Positions 1 to 10,201 of a DNA stretch of 64,000 nucleotides are shown piece by piece. Within the stretch, counting starts at the first letter, position 1; the number at the start of each line of letters is the position of its first letter. Source of the DNA: Pseudomonas paraeruginosa PA7 (GTDB lineage Bacteria > Pseudomonadota > Gammaproteobacteria > Pseudomonadales > Pseudomonadaceae); NCBI RefSeq assembly GCF_000017205.1, contig NC_009656.1, positions 1,678,001-1,742,000 of the forward strand, given 5' to 3'. The notes beneath the pieces are model-generated. The model had not been told where the DNA came from, ran no database searches, and saw only the letters and a program-made list of their open reading frames with translations. Position numbers and translations under genes: made by a program.

Positions 1-195
1 GGCGATCGCCTCGGCGTAGGGCTTGCAGCCGGGGTAGCCGCACTGGCCGCACTGCGTCTGCGGCAGCAGGGCGTTGACCCGCTCGGCCACCGGGTCGCCC
101 TGCACGCGCAAGCGCACCGCGGCATAGCCGAGCAGCGCGCCGCTGGCCAGGCAGATCGGCAGGAGCACGCCGATCGCCAGGAGTACGCCGTTCAT
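1..195 (-). CDS. rnfB: RnfB/RsxB electron transport complex subunit B (N-terminal part)
   Basis: Only the first 65 codons lie in the window; the gene runs off the left edge. The translated end begins [13 protein letters not shown], a single hydrophobic anchor, and then shows the cysteine cluster CGQCGYPGC followed by KPYAEAIA, the start of the RnfB iron-sulfur domain. RnfB carries electrons in the membrane Rnf/Rsx complex, which exchanges electrons between NADH and ferredoxin-type carriers or resets SoxR. The ATG overlaps the rnfA stop codon (ATGA), so the two genes are translationally coupled. The assignment is firm from the cysteine motif and the neighbour; the length is unknown because of truncation. 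Confidence 0.93.
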   Translation of the reverse strand, partial: MNGVLLAIGVLLPICLASGALLGYAAVRLRVQGDPVAERVNALLPQTQCGQCGYPGCKPYAEAIA

Positions 196-776
196 GGCCG
201 GATCAGCCCGCTGAAGCCCATGAACGCCAGGGACATCAGGCCGGCGGTGATCATGCCGATGGCCGCTCCGCGAAACGGCGCCGGCACGTCGGCGATGGCG
301 ATGCGCTCGCGCAGGGCGGCGAACAGCACCAGCACCAGGGAGAAGCCCAGGCCGGCGCCGAAGCCTTGGGTGGTGGCCTCGAGGAATCCGTACTCGGCCC
401 TGTTGGCGTTGAGCAGGGCGACGCCGAGGACGATGCAGTTGGTGGTGATCAGCGGCAGGAAGATACCGAGCACCCGGTACAGCAACGGGCTGGTCTTCTT
501 CACCAGCATCTCGGTGAACTGCACGACCACCGCGATCACCAGGATGAAACCGATGGTGCGCAGGAATTCCAGGTCCAGCGGGCGCAGCACGTAGCGCTGC
601 AGGATGTAGCTGCAGATCGCCGCGAGAGTCAGGACGAAGGTGGTGGCCAGGGACAGCCCGATGGCCGTCTCGATCTTCCGCGACACGCCCATGAACGGGC
701 ACAGGCCGAGGAACTGTACCAGGACAAAGTTGTTGACCAGGATGGCACTGACCAGGATCAGGGCGAGTTCAGTCAT
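192..776 (-). CDS. rnfA: RnfA/RsxA integral membrane subunit of the Rnf complex
   Basis: This 194-residue protein is almost entirely hydrophobic, with about six membrane segments, and begins [20 protein letters not shown]. The [18 protein letters not shown] stretch with its conserved cysteine is typical of RnfA/RsxA. It forms part of the inner-membrane core of the NADH:ferredoxin-type oxidoreductase. It is the first gene of the rnf operon, overlapping rnfB by four bases. The promoter should lie in the 128 bases between this gene and tsi3. Length and sequence match the family, and I see nothing unusual. Confidence 0.95.
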   Translation of the reverse strand: MTELALILVSAILVNNFVLVQFLGLCPFMGVSRKIETAIGLSLATTFVLTLAAICSYILQRYVLRPLDLEFLRTIGFILVIAVVVQFTEMLVKKTSPLLYRVLGIFLPLITTNCIVLGVALLNANRAEYGFLEATTQGFGAGLGFSLVLVLFAALRERIAIADVPAPFRGAAIGMITAGLMSLAFMGFSGLIRP

Positions 777-904
777 ACGCGGGGCATTCGTTGCAGGGCT
801 GGGCCGGGAAAATCGCCTATTATCGGGCCGGATTGCCCTGCAAGGCTAGCGCAAACGCGTAGGAAAGAGGGGAGACAGGCCGTCGCGCCATCTCCCTCCG
901 CCGA

Positions 905-1342
905 TCATTGCAGCCTGGCCCGCTCCAGCAGCGCCCAGGCCAGGGCGAAGGCCGGCTCGCCATCCTCGCTCTGTTCGCTGGCGCTGACCACGATCCACTG
1001 GCCGCCAGCCGGCTTGGCCGCCCACAGGTGGTATTCGCTGCCGGCCGAGCCGCCGGCGTCTTCCTCGATCGCATAGCGCGCTTCGCCGCTGTCCAGGCGT
1101 CTGCTCGCCAGGCCGGCGCGCGGCGCCGTGTCCTCGCGGCCGAGCTCCAGCCGCCGCGGATTGCGCAGGTCGCCGCCTTCATCGAAGCGGAAACCGTCGG
1201 CGGTCCGTCGCGCGTCGAAACCGACCGGGCGCTCCACCACCAGGCCGTTCGGGTGGACCAGGGGCTTGTCGAACTCGATCCCGGACTCCACGGTGCAGGC
1301 CGGCAGGACGAGGCTGGCGATCAACAGGGCGAGTGTCTTCAT
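905..1342 (-). CDS. tsi3: Tsi3, periplasmic immunity lipoprotein against Tse3
   Basis: This 145-residue lipoprotein has a short signal peptide ending in the lipobox LPAC, with the acylated cysteine at position 16. The mature part is acidic and contains no enzyme motif. Length, lipobox and position directly behind tse3 match Tsi3, which binds the Tse3 muramidase in the periplasm and protects the producing cell and its sisters. The start codon overlaps the tse3 stop (ATGA), coupling immunity to effector production. In PAO1, as I recall, vgrG4b, pldA and its immunity gene lie between tsi3 and rnfA; here only 128 bases separate them. Confidence 0.93.
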   Translation of the reverse strand: MKTLALLIASLVLPACTVESGIEFDKPLVHPNGLVVERPVGFDARRTADGFRFDEGGDLRNPRRLELGREDTAPRAGLASRRLDSGEARYAIEEDAGGSAGSEYHLWAAKPAGGQWIVVSASEQSEDGEPAFALAWALLERARLQ

Positions 1343-2565
1343 GGGAACCTCATTGCGGGGTCGAGGAAGGTGGCGTAGGCATCGTCGACGAACATCGGCC
1401 AGCCCGGCGACAGGTTGTCGTCCCAGGGCCGCGAAGTGTATTCCGAGGCCAGCGCGCGGATATTGTCCCGTGGCCAGTTGCGCGGATTGCCGGCGTAGGC
1501 GCGCAGATCGATGGTGGGAAACGCGCTCCGGGTCTTTGGCAGCCTGCGCAGGTCCTGCTGCGCCGCCAGGTTGGCGACGTAGCGGATGTAGCGGGCGGTG
1601 GCGAAGATGTTGAACTCGTCGGAAGCCAGCAGGGTGGCGATCGCCTTGCGCGACAGGCCGCGGCGCACCGGCTGGGCGAGCAGGTCGGTGAACAGCTCGT
1701 ACTTGATCGCGGTGGAGACCACCACCTGGCCGAGGCCGATGGAGGTGTTGGCGCCCTTGAGGCTGACCGCCGCCTGATAGTCCTTGGCGTCTTCGTCGCG
1801 GGTCTGGTCGCGTTGCTCGGCGAGGATGATCGCGCCGATCAGTTGCGGTGTCAGGTCGTACTTGCGCGCGGCGGCGGACATGACCTTGGCCCGCGACGGC
1901 GGGTTGCCCGGATAGGCGTCGGGGAACAGCGTGCTGATCGGCTGGCCGACCAGCGTCTGTGCCTGGTTCAGCTTGTCTTGCGGCGACAGCTGGCTCAGGT
2001 AGGCGCCCAGGTCGCGGAGCGGGTTGCTGTACTTGGTGACGGTCGCCGGGTCCTTGTTGAGCAGCTTGAACTGGTCGCCGAGGGCGATGGACGGCAGGTC
2101 GGTCGGATTGACGCCGGTGGCGCCGACCCCGCTGAACGGACCCTGGATCGCCTGGCTGGCCACCCCGGTGGCGCCGGCCGCGGCGAAGCCCAGGCGGCCG
2201 GCGGCGTCGGCGAGGTCGGCGCAGATGTCGAAGAAGGTGATGGTGGGGAAGTAGATCCAGTTGTCGGTCTGGGTACCCAGGGGATTGTTGATCAGGCTGC
2301 GGAGCAAGGCATTGCGTGCCTGGTAGCGCTGCAGGGTGGTGCGCCCGGCGATGCTGGCGATCAGCGAGCGCGCCAGTTCCGGCGGGCCCACCCGCTGGAA
2401 CAGCTTGATCAGTGAGCCGCTCTTGTCGAGTGCGGCGATGGTCGCATCGGGCACGTTGTCGTTGCGGATCGCGGCGATCACCCGGCGGGCTTCCTGGCGG
2501 GTCACCTGCCAGTCGTCCCAGCTATAGGAAATCAGTGACTCGATCAGGTCGCTGGTGGCGGTCAT
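1339..2565 (-). CDS. tse3: Tse3, type VI secretion muramidase effector
   Basis: This 408-residue protein begins MTATSDLIESLISYSW; the start at 2565 is preceded by AAGGAGGA. Tse3 is a glycoside hydrolase that cuts the MurNAc-GlcNAc bond of rival peptidoglycan and is delivered by the H1 type VI secretion system. The catalytic glutamate falls at residue 250 (IILAEQRDQTRDEDAKDY), the position known for Tse3, followed by the lysozyme-like GANTSIGLGQ segment near 271-280. There is no signal peptide, as expected for a cargo loaded from the cytoplasm. The open frame continues upstream without a start that fits the family. The gene is paired with tsi3 and lies far from the structural T6SS genes. Confidence 0.95.
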   Translation of the reverse strand: MTATSDLIESLISYSWDDWQVTRQEARRVIAAIRNDNVPDATIAALDKSGSLIKLFQRVGPPELARSLIASIAGRTTLQRYQARNALLRSLINNPLGTQTDNWIYFPTITFFDICADLADAAGRLGFAAAGATGVASQAIQGPFSGVGATGVNPTDLPSIALGDQFKLLNKDPATVTKYSNPLRDLGAYLSQLSPQDKLNQAQTLVGQPISTLFPDAYPGNPPSRAKVMSAAARKYDLTPQLIGAIILAEQRDQTRDEDAKDYQAAVSLKGANTSIGLGQVVVSTAIKYELFTDLLAQPVRRGLSRKAIATLLASDEFNIFATARYIRYVANLAAQQDLRRLPKTRSAFPTIDLRAYAGNPRNWPRDNIRALASEYTSRPWDDNLSPGWPMFVDDAYATFLDPAMRFP

Positions 2566-2651
2566 CGGTCTTCCTCCTTGTGAGTTGCCAGGTCCGTCAG
2601 GCGGTCCTGGGCGAAAGAGCGGACCCTCCCGGTCCGCCCGTATGCCTGGGC

Positions 2652-3452
2652 TCAGCGCGCCTCGTTCTTGCCAGGCCGCCGCAGCCAGCGCCACAGGCCG
2701 CGCAGCAACAGGCCCAGCGGCAGCAGCACGACGAGGAACGGCAGGCTGTAGGCGAAGAACTTCATCGCGGCGATGGTGCCATCGACAAGGTCGTCGAGCA
2801 GTTGCCCGGCGGCCGTGGCGAGCTGGCCGAGGCGGCTGTCCGGCTGCGCTTCGCTGCTGAAGCTCAGGGTCAGCAGGTTGGTGGCGATGCGTCGCTGCTG
2901 CTGGGCGCCGGCCTGGGCGTTGTCGGCCAGTTGGGCCTCCACCGCGGCGATTTCCTTGGCCAGCGCCAGCAGGTCGGCGACGTTCATGTCCTTGCGTCCC
3001 TGGTATTGCTGCAGGGTCTGGTACTCGCGCTCCAGGCGCTCGCGCTGCTGGCGGGTGTCGGCGACCGCCTGGGCCAGGTCCTCGGCACGGGTCTGCCGGC
3101 TTTCCAGTGCGCCGCCCTCGGCGGCCGCGGCCACCAGCTTCTCGACGCCGTCCGGGACGATGCGCACGGTGAGTTCGGCGTAAGGGCCGATACCGCCGCG
3201 CTGCTCGATGGCGAGCACGTCGCACTGGCCGAAGCGCTCGCTGTTGCAGGCATCGCGGCTGGCGGCGAGTTGCGCGTCGATACGCGCGGCGGGCAGGCGG
3301 ATGCCGACGCGGTGTTCGTAGGCGAGGGCAGTGCCGGGCTTGCCCGTCTCGCCCTGGAACCCGGCGTTGCCGGAAATGCGTTCGGCGTGTTCGCCGGAGC
3401 ATCCGTAGAGCGCCGCCAGCAGGACGCCGGCGGCAAGCTTCCATGCGTTCAT
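2652..3452 (-). CDS. DUF4349-type lipoprotein with C-terminal membrane anchor
   Basis: A 266-residue protein with a lipoprotein signal (LLAALYGCS, cysteine 18). A beta-rich region of the DUF4349 type covers roughly residues 45-130, with two cysteines about ten residues apart. A coiled-coil stretch rich in Q, E and R follows (about 130-185), then a hydrophobic C-terminal segment (FLVVLLPLGLLLRGL) ending in a basic tail. The family is widespread and of unproven function. The gene lies between metG and tse3 on the same strand, 33 bases after metG and 86 before tse3, and there is no indication that it belongs to the effector module. Confidence 0.8.
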   Translation of the reverse strand: MNAWKLAAGVLLAALYGCSGEHAERISGNAGFQGETGKPGTALAYEHRVGIRLPAARIDAQLAASRDACNSERFGQCDVLAIEQRGGIGPYAELTVRIVPDGVEKLVAAAAEGGALESRQTRAEDLAQAVADTRQQRERLEREYQTLQQYQGRKDMNVADLLALAKEIAAVEAQLADNAQAGAQQQRRIATNLLTLSFSSEAQPDSRLGQLATAAGQLLDDLVDGTIAAMKFFAYSLPFLVVLLPLGLLLRGLWRWLRRPGKNEAR

Positions 3453-3485
3453 TCTATCGAGCCCTCCATGGCTTCGTGGTCTGCG

Positions 3486-5525
3486 TTACTTGACGCGCTG
3501 GCCCGGCTTGGCGCCGCTGTCCGGGCTCAACAGGTAGATTTCCTCGCCACCCGGACCGGCGGCCAGGACCATGCCCTCGGACACCCCGAACTTCATCTTG
3601 CGCGGCGCCAGGTTGGCCACATAGAGCGTCAGGCGGCCCTCCAGGGCGCTCGGATCGGGATACGCGCTCTTGATCCCGGAGAACACGTTACGCTTCGCGT
3701 CGCCGATGTCCAGCGACAGGCGCAGCAGCTTGTCGGCGCCTTCGACGAATTCGCATTTCTCGATCAGGGCGATGCGCAGGTCGACCGCGGCGAAAGCGTC
3801 GAAGTCGATCTCCGCAGCGATGGGTTCCTTGACCAGCTCGCCGTTGCCGGCGGGTTGGGATGCTGCGGCGGCGGCGAGGTCTTCCTTGGAGGCTTCGATC
3901 ATGGCTTCTACTTTCGCGGGTTCGATACGGGTCATCAGGGGCTGGAACGGGTTCAGCTGGTGGTTGGCCAGCAGGGTCTGGTGGTCGGCCCAGGTCAGCG
4001 GGGCGACGTTGAGGAAGGCTTCGGCGGCGGCGGCCAGCTTCGGCAGCACCGGCTTGAGGAAGATCACCAGCTGGCGGAACAGGTTGATGCCCAGGCCGCA
4101 GACGGCCTGGACCTTGTCCTGCTGGCCTTCCTGCTTGGCCAGCGCCCAGGGCGCCTGTTCGGCGATCCAGGCGTTGGCGCGGTCGGCGAGGGCCATGATC
4201 TCGCGCATGGCGCGGTTGAAGTCGCGGGCCTCATAGGCCTCGGCGATCCCCGGGGCGGCCTCGCGGAAGGCGGCGAGCAGCTCCGGCGCCGGATCGGCGC
4301 CGACCAGCACGCCGGCGTTGCCCTTGTGGATGAAGCCGGCGCAGCGGCTGGCGATGTTGACGACCTTGCCGACCAGGTCGGAGTTGACCTTCTGCACGAA
4401 GTCCTCGAGGTTCAGGTCGAGATCCTCCACGCCGCGGCCGAGCTTGGACGCGTAGTAGTAGCGCAGGTATTCCGGGTCCAGGTGGTCGAGGTAGGTGCGC
4501 GCCTTGACGAAGGTGCCGCGCGACTTGGACATCTTCTGTCCGTTCACGGTCAGGTAGCCGTGCACGTTCAGCGCGGTCGGCTTGCGGTAGCCGGCGCCTT
4601 CGAGCATGGCCGGCCAGAACAGCGCGTGGAAGTTGACGATGTCCTTGCCGATGAAGTGATACAGCTCGGCGCCGGAGTCCTTGCCCCAGAACGCGTCGAA
4701 GTCCAGCTCGGGACGCCGCGCGCAGAGGTTCCTGAAACTGGCCATGTAGCCGATCGGCGCGTCCAGCCAGACGTAGAAGTACTTGCCGGGAGCGTCGGGA
4801 ATCTCGAAGCCGAAGTACGGCGCGTCGCGCGAGATGTCCCACTGCTGGAGGCCGCTGTCCAGCCATTCGGCGAGCTTGTTGGCCACCGACTCCTGCAGGG
4901 CGCCGCTGCGGGTCCACTGCTTGAGCATGGCCTCGAAGTCCGGCAGCTTGAAGAAATAGTGCAGCGACTCCTTGAGCACCGGGGTGGCGCCGGAGATCGC
5001 CGATTTCGGGTCCTTCAGCTCGGTCGGGGCGTAGGTCGCGCCGCAGGCCTCGCAGTTGTCGCCGTACTGGTCGGCGGTGCCGCACTTCGGGCAGGTGCCC
5101 TTGATGAAGCGGTCGGCGAGGAACATCTGCTTGTCCGGATCGAAGTACTGGGTCACCGGGCGGGTGTCGATGTGCCCGGCTTCGCGCAGCTTCAGGTAGA
5201 TCGCGCTGGACAGCTCGCGGTTCTCTTCCGAGTGGGTCGAGTGGTAGTTGTCGAAGTCCACCAGGAAGTCGGCGAAATCGCCCATGTGCTCGGCGCGCAC
5301 GGCGTCGATCAGTTGCTCGGAGGTAATGCCCTCACGCTCGGCGCGGAGCATGATCGCCGAACCGTGGGCGTCGTCGGCGCAGACGTAGATGGCCTGGTTG
5401 CCACGCATCTTCTGGAAGCGCACCCACATGTCCGTCTGGATGTACTCCAGCATGTGTCCCAGGTGAATGGAACCGTTGGCATAGGGGAGGGCGCTGGTAA
5501 CGAGGATCTTGCGTGGTTCGGACAT
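3486..5525 (-). CDS. metG: Methionyl-tRNA synthetase
   Basis: A 679-residue class I aminoacyl-tRNA synthetase that charges tRNA-Met in the cytosol. The HIGH-type signature appears as HLGHM near residue 22, a zinc-binding CPKCG ... CEACG knuckle near 145-160, and the KMSKS loop near 330. A C-terminal tRNA-binding OB domain (about 575-679) follows an alanine-rich linker and serves as the dimerisation arm of long-form MetRS. The start [18 protein letters not shown] is standard. The gene is divergent from apbC with 130 bases between, where the promoters of both should lie. Confidence 0.98.
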   Translation of the reverse strand: MSEPRKILVTSALPYANGSIHLGHMLEYIQTDMWVRFQKMRGNQAIYVCADDAHGSAIMLRAEREGITSEQLIDAVRAEHMGDFADFLVDFDNYHSTHSEENRELSSAIYLKLREAGHIDTRPVTQYFDPDKQMFLADRFIKGTCPKCGTADQYGDNCEACGATYAPTELKDPKSAISGATPVLKESLHYFFKLPDFEAMLKQWTRSGALQESVANKLAEWLDSGLQQWDISRDAPYFGFEIPDAPGKYFYVWLDAPIGYMASFRNLCARRPELDFDAFWGKDSGAELYHFIGKDIVNFHALFWPAMLEGAGYRKPTALNVHGYLTVNGQKMSKSRGTFVKARTYLDHLDPEYLRYYYASKLGRGVEDLDLNLEDFVQKVNSDLVGKVVNIASRCAGFIHKGNAGVLVGADPAPELLAAFREAAPGIAEAYEARDFNRAMREIMALADRANAWIAEQAPWALAKQEGQQDKVQAVCGLGINLFRQLVIFLKPVLPKLAAAAEAFLNVAPLTWADHQTLLANHQLNPFQPLMTRIEPAKVEAMIEASKEDLAAAAASQPAGNGELVKEPIAAEIDFDAFAAVDLRIALIEKCEFVEGADKLLRLSLDIGDAKRNVFSGIKSAYPDPSALEGRLTLYVANLAPRKMKFGVSEGMVLAAGPGGEEIYLLSPDSGAKPGQRVK

Positions 5526-5655
5526 GGGTTCGGCTTATCGGCTGAGAGCTAAACGGATCGGTCACTATAAAGAAGCGGCGGTTTTTTTTCATCCGCGTGC
5601 CACTCGGGTAGGATGACCGGCATCGATTCCCCGCTTAACCCTCAGGAAATCCCCC

Positions 5656-6750
5656 ATGTCCGCTATCACTCGCCAAACGGTGGAAGCCACCCTCCGCCAG
5701 TACCAGGACCCCTATCTGAACCAGGACCCCGTCAGCGCCGGCTGCCTGCGCGAGGTGGAGATCCACGGCGACCGCGTGCGGGTGCGCCTGGAGCTGGGCT
5801 ACGCCGCCGGGCTGTTCAGGAACGGCTGGGCGCAGACCCTGCAGATGGCCCTGGAGGCGCTCGACGGCGTGGGCCGCGCCGAGGTGCAGGTCGACTGCGT
5901 GATCCAGTCGCACAAGGCGCAGCCGCAGGTCGAGGTGATGGGCAACGTGAAGAACATCGTCGCGGTGGCGTCCGGCAAGGGCGGCGTCGGCAAGTCCACC
6001 ACCGCCGCCAACCTGGCCCTGGCGCTGGCCCGCGAGGGTGCGCGGGTGGGTATCCTCGACGCGGATATCTACGGTCCCAGCCAGGGCATCATGTTCGGCC
6101 TGCCGGAAGGCACCCGGCCGAAGGTCCGCGAGCAGAAGTGGTTCGAGCCGCTGCAGGCGCATGGGGTACAGGTCATGTCGATGGCCTTCCTCACCGACGA
6201 CAGCACGCCGGTGGTCTGGCGCGGGCCGATGGTCTCCGGCGCGCTGATCCAGCTGATCACCCAGACTGCCTGGGACAACCTCGACTACCTGGTGGTGGAC
6301 ATGCCGCCGGGCACCGGCGACATCCAGCTGACCCTGGCGCAGAAGGTGCCGGTGGCCGGCGCGGTGATCGTCACCACGCCGCAGGACCTGGCGCTGCTCG
6401 ACGCGAAGAAGGGCGTGGAGATGTTCCGCAAGGTGAACATCCCGGTGCTCGGCGTGGTGGAGAACATGGCGGTGCATATCTGTTCCAACTGCGGCCACGC
6501 CGAGCACCTGTTCGGCGAGGGCGGTGGCGAGAAGCTGGCGGCGCAGTTCGGCGTCGAGCTGCTGGCCTCGATGCCGCTGTCGATCGCCATCCGCACCCAG
6601 GCCGATAGCGGCCGGCCGACGGTGATCGCCGACCCGGAAAGCCAGCTGGCGATGCTCTACCAGGAGATCGCCCGCCACGTCGGTGCGCGCATCGTCCTCA
6701 GCGAGCGGGCCAGCGTCGGCCTGCCGGACATCAGTATCAGCGACGACTGA
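5656..6750 (+). CDS. apbC: Mrp/ApbC family iron-sulfur cluster carrier ATPase
   Basis: A 364-residue P-loop protein that binds and transfers Fe-S clusters to apoproteins. An N-terminal MIP18-like domain occupies about residues 1-90, then the deviant Walker A KGGVGKST appears near 109-116. The Walker B-like region DYLVVDMPPGTGDIQL sits near 215, and the C-terminal cysteine pair CSNCGH that holds the bridging cluster is near 275. The gene is divergent from metG and followed 100 bases later by dcd on the same strand. Size and motifs are those of the family. Confidence 0.96.
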   Translation: MSAITRQTVEATLRQYQDPYLNQDPVSAGCLREVEIHGDRVRVRLELGYAAGLFRNGWAQTLQMALEALDGVGRAEVQVDCVIQSHKAQPQVEVMGNVKNIVAVASGKGGVGKSTTAANLALALAREGARVGILDADIYGPSQGIMFGLPEGTRPKVREQKWFEPLQAHGVQVMSMAFLTDDSTPVVWRGPMVSGALIQLITQTAWDNLDYLVVDMPPGTGDIQLTLAQKVPVAGAVIVTTPQDLALLDAKKGVEMFRKVNIPVLGVVENMAVHICSNCGHAEHLFGEGGGEKLAAQFGVELLASMPLSIAIRTQADSGRPTVIADPESQLAMLYQEIARHVGARIVLSERASVGLPDISISDD

Positions 6751-6850
6751 GGCCGCCGGGCAGTCGTCGACGACGGCTGCCTTTGCCCTGCGGCGACGGC
6801 CCCGGTAAGATTCGCGATCATTTTTCGCAGCTTTCGACAGGACACCCTCC

Positions 6851-7417
6851 ATGACCATCAAATCGGACAAGTGGATTCGCCGCATGGCTCAGGAGCACGG
6901 CATGATCGAGCCGTTCGTCGAGCGCCAGGTGCGCGGCGCGGACGACAGCCGGGTGATTTCCTACGGGGTGTCCAGCTACGGCTACGACGTGCGCTGCGCC
7001 GCCGAATTCAAGGTGTTCACCAACATCCATTCGGCGGTGGTCGATCCGAAGAACTTCGACGAGAAGAGCTTCGTCGACATCAACAGCGACGTCTGCATCA
7101 TCCCGCCGAACTCCTTCGCCCTGGCGCGCACCGTCGAGTACTTCCGCATCCCCCGCGACGTCCTGACCATCTGCCTGGGCAAGAGCACCTACGCGCGCTG
7201 CGGCATCATCGTCAACGTCACCCCCCTGGAGCCGGAGTGGGAGGGCCACGTGACCCTGGAGTTCTCCAATACCACCAACCTGCCGGCGAAGATCTACGCC
7301 AACGAGGGCGTGGCGCAGATGCTCTTCCTGCAGTCCGATGAGGCCTGCGAGGTGTCCTACAAGGATCGCGGCGGCAAGTATCAGGGGCAGCGTGGCGTGA
7401 CCCTGCCAAAAGCCTGA
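6851..7417 (+). CDS. dcd: dCTP deaminase
   Basis: A 188-residue trimeric enzyme that deaminates dCTP to dUTP, feeding thymidylate synthesis. The conserved core [20 protein letters not shown] contains the catalytic glutamate region and the arginine/serine nucleotide contacts, and the C-terminal [10 protein letters not shown] segment is the dUTPase-fold motif V equivalent. Start [13 protein letters not shown] is preceded by a weak AGGA. The gene is closed by a strong hairpin-plus-T terminator that insulates it from the rhl locus. Confidence 0.97.
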
Positions 7418-7438
7418 CGCCAGAGCGCTTCGTCAACG

Positions 7439-7464
7439 AAAACCGGGCCTCGTGCCCGGTTTTT
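7439..7464 (+). terminator. Rho-independent terminator of dcd
   Basis: A perfect 10-base stem (AAAACCGGGC / GCCCGGTTTT) with loop CTCGT is followed by more T residues. It sits 22 bases after the dcd stop codon. Confidence 0.93.
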
Positions 7465-7562
7465 CTTTGGCTTTTTTCCTCACCCCCGTTCCTGCCCGCC
7501 AGCCGCTCTGGCCCGCCCTTATGGCGGGTGGACAGGGGCTTAGACGATGGCGGGCGTTCGTC

Positions 7563-7578
7563 CTGTGAAATCTGGCAG
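7563..7578 (+). promoter_or_regulatory. las/rhl box for RhlR upstream of rhlA
   Basis: CTGTGAAATCTGGCAG is a 16-base lux-box with the conserved CT ... AG ends and central dyad. It is the established RhlR binding site of the rhlAB promoter and lies about 265 bases upstream of the rhlA start codon, matching the long rhlA leader. Confidence 0.93.
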
Positions 7579-7778
7579 TTACCGTTAGCTTTCGAATTGG
7601 CTAAAAAGTGTTCATCGGCCTGGCGTGAACAGGGACGCCAATCGTTTGCGCAGGCCGATCTGCAAGATCCATACAAGCCCCTCCCCTGAAGGGGTATGCA
7701 CCCGCTGTGGCTGATTGGCGCGGGTGGCCGCTGAGTTACTTGTCTGCCGTTCGAACAACAAGAACGAACTCTACGTAA

Positions 7779-8729
<951 letters not shown>

Positions 8730-8747
8730 CCCGTCGGGATCTGCGAA

Positions 8748-8766
8748 GGCCCGGCATGGCCGGGCC
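8748..8766 (+). other. Intercistronic hairpin between rhlA and rhlB
   Basis: GGCCCGGC-ATG-GCCGGGCC is a perfect 8-base GC stem with a three-base loop, 18 bases after the rhlA stop and 30 before the rhlB start. No T-run follows, so it is more likely a stability, processing or partial attenuation element than a full terminator. Confidence 0.75.
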
Positions 8767-8796
8767 TTGCCGTTGCACAACGCAAGGAGTAGCCCC

Positions 8797-10077
8797 ATGC
8801 ACGCCATTCTCATCGCCATCGGTTCGGCCGGCGACGTGTTCCCCTTCATCGGCCTGGCCCGCACCCTGAAGTTGCGCGGCCACCGCGTCAGCCTGTGCAC
8901 CATTCCGGTGTTTCGCGCCGCGGTGGAGCAGCACGGCATCGAGTTCGTCCCGCTCAGCGACGAACTGACCTACCGCCGGACCATGGGCGACCCGCGCCTG
9001 TGGGATCCGAAGACCTCGTTCGGAGTGCTCTGGCAGGCCATCGCCGGGATGATCGAGCCGGTCTACGAGTACGTCTGCGCACAGCGCCACGACGACATCG
9101 TGGTGGTCGGTTCGCTGTGGGCCCTGGGCGCGCGGATCGCCCATGAGAAATACGGGATTCCCTACCTGTCGGTGCAGGTCTCGCCGTCGACCCTGCTGTC
9201 GGCGCACCTGCCGCCGGTCCACCCCAGGTTCAACGTGCCCGAGCAGGTCCCGCTGGCGATGCGCAAGTTGCTCTGGCGCTGCATCGAACGCTTCAAGCTG
9301 GACCGCACCTGCGCCCCGGAGATCAACGCGGTGCGCCGCAAGGTCGGCCTGGTCGGCCCGGCGAAGCGCATCTTCACCCAGTGGATGCATTCGCCACAGG
9401 GAGTGCTCTGCCTGTTCCCGGCCTGGTTCGCACCGCCCCAGCAGGACTGGCCGCAACCGCTGCACATGACCGGCTTCCCGCTGTTCGACGGCAGCGTCCC
9501 GGGGACCCGCCTCGACGACGAGTTGCAGCGCTTCCTCGAGCAGGGCAGTCGGCCGCTGGTGTTCACCCAGGGTTCGACCGAGCACCTGCAGGGAGACTTC
9601 TATGCCATGGCCTTGCGCGCGCTGGAGCGTCTCGGCGCCCGCGGCATCTTCCTCACCGGCGCCGGCCAGGAGCCGCTGCGTGGCTTGCCGAGCCACGTGC
9701 TGCAACGCTCGTACGTGCCGTTGGGGGCCTTGCTGCCGGCGTGCGCCGGGCTGGTCCACCCGGCCGGCATCGGCGCCATGAGCCTGGCGCTGGCGGCGGG
9801 GGTGCCGCAGGTGCTGCTGCCTTGCGCCCACGACCAGTTCGACAACGCCGAACGCCTGGTCCGCCTCGGCTGCGGTATCCGCCTGGGCCTGCCGCTACGC
9901 GAGCAGGCGCTGCGCGAGTCGCTCTGGCGGCTGCTCGAGGACCCGGCGCTGGCGGCGGCCTGTCGGCGTTTCATGGAATTGTCACAACCGCACAGTATCG
10001 CTTGCGGTAAAGCGGCCCAAGTGGTCGAACGTTGTCATAGGGAGGGGGATGTGCGATGGCTGAAAGCCGCGTCCTGA
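8797..10077 (+). CDS. rhlB: RhlB, rhamnosyltransferase chain B
   Basis: This 426-residue GT1-family glycosyltransferase transfers rhamnose from dTDP-L-rhamnose onto HAA to give mono-rhamnolipid. Start MHAILIAIGSAGDVFPFIGL is chosen from AAGGAG nine bases upstream; the open frame extends further back into rhlA but without family similarity. The N-terminal GSAGDVFP acceptor-domain loop and the C-terminal donor-site motif (HPAGIGAMSLALAAGVPQV, then HDQFDNAERL) are present. It is cotranscribed with rhlA. rhlC, needed for di-rhamnolipid, is not in this window. Confidence 0.96.
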   Translation: MHAILIAIGSAGDVFPFIGLARTLKLRGHRVSLCTIPVFRAAVEQHGIEFVPLSDELTYRRTMGDPRLWDPKTSFGVLWQAIAGMIEPVYEYVCAQRHDDIVVVGSLWALGARIAHEKYGIPYLSVQVSPSTLLSAHLPPVHPRFNVPEQVPLAMRKLLWRCIERFKLDRTCAPEINAVRRKVGLVGPAKRIFTQWMHSPQGVLCLFPAWFAPPQQDWPQPLHMTGFPLFDGSVPGTRLDDELQRFLEQGSRPLVFTQGSTEHLQGDFYAMALRALERLGARGIFLTGAGQEPLRGLPSHVLQRSYVPLGALLPACAGLVHPAGIGAMSLALAAGVPQVLLPCAHDQFDNAERLVRLGCGIRLGLPLREQALRESLWRLLEDPALAAACRRFMELSQPHSIACGKAAQVVERCHREGDVRWLKAAS

Positions 10078-10201
10078 GCCGTGCTGGCATAACAGATAGG
10101 ATTGCCATGGTTTTGCCGTGTCGGCAAGGGAGCACGCTTGACAGCGCCATACCCCGGGCCAATTCTGCTGCGATGCATTTTATCGATCAGGGCTTACTGC
10201 A

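Noticed and set aside
1339-3444. A longer (701-residue) reading of tse3
   Set aside because: The extra N-terminal part is arginine/proline-rich shadow sequence; the AAGGAGGA before 2565 and the catalytic Glu at 250 fix the start.
2412-5552. A 1046-codon open frame antisense to the metG and DUF4349 genes
   Set aside because: It is a by-product of high GC content opposite well-conserved genes; its translation is low-complexity and lacks any domain.
7512-7528. CCCGCC-N5-GGCGGG as a terminator or operator before rhlA
   Set aside because: Six-base stem with no T-run, expected by chance in GC-rich DNA.
10138-10166. TTGACA with a weak AATTCT as a consensus rhlR promoter
   Set aside because: The -10 part is poor, and rhlR is known to use several promoters, so I kept only the -35 remark and made no separate promoter entry.
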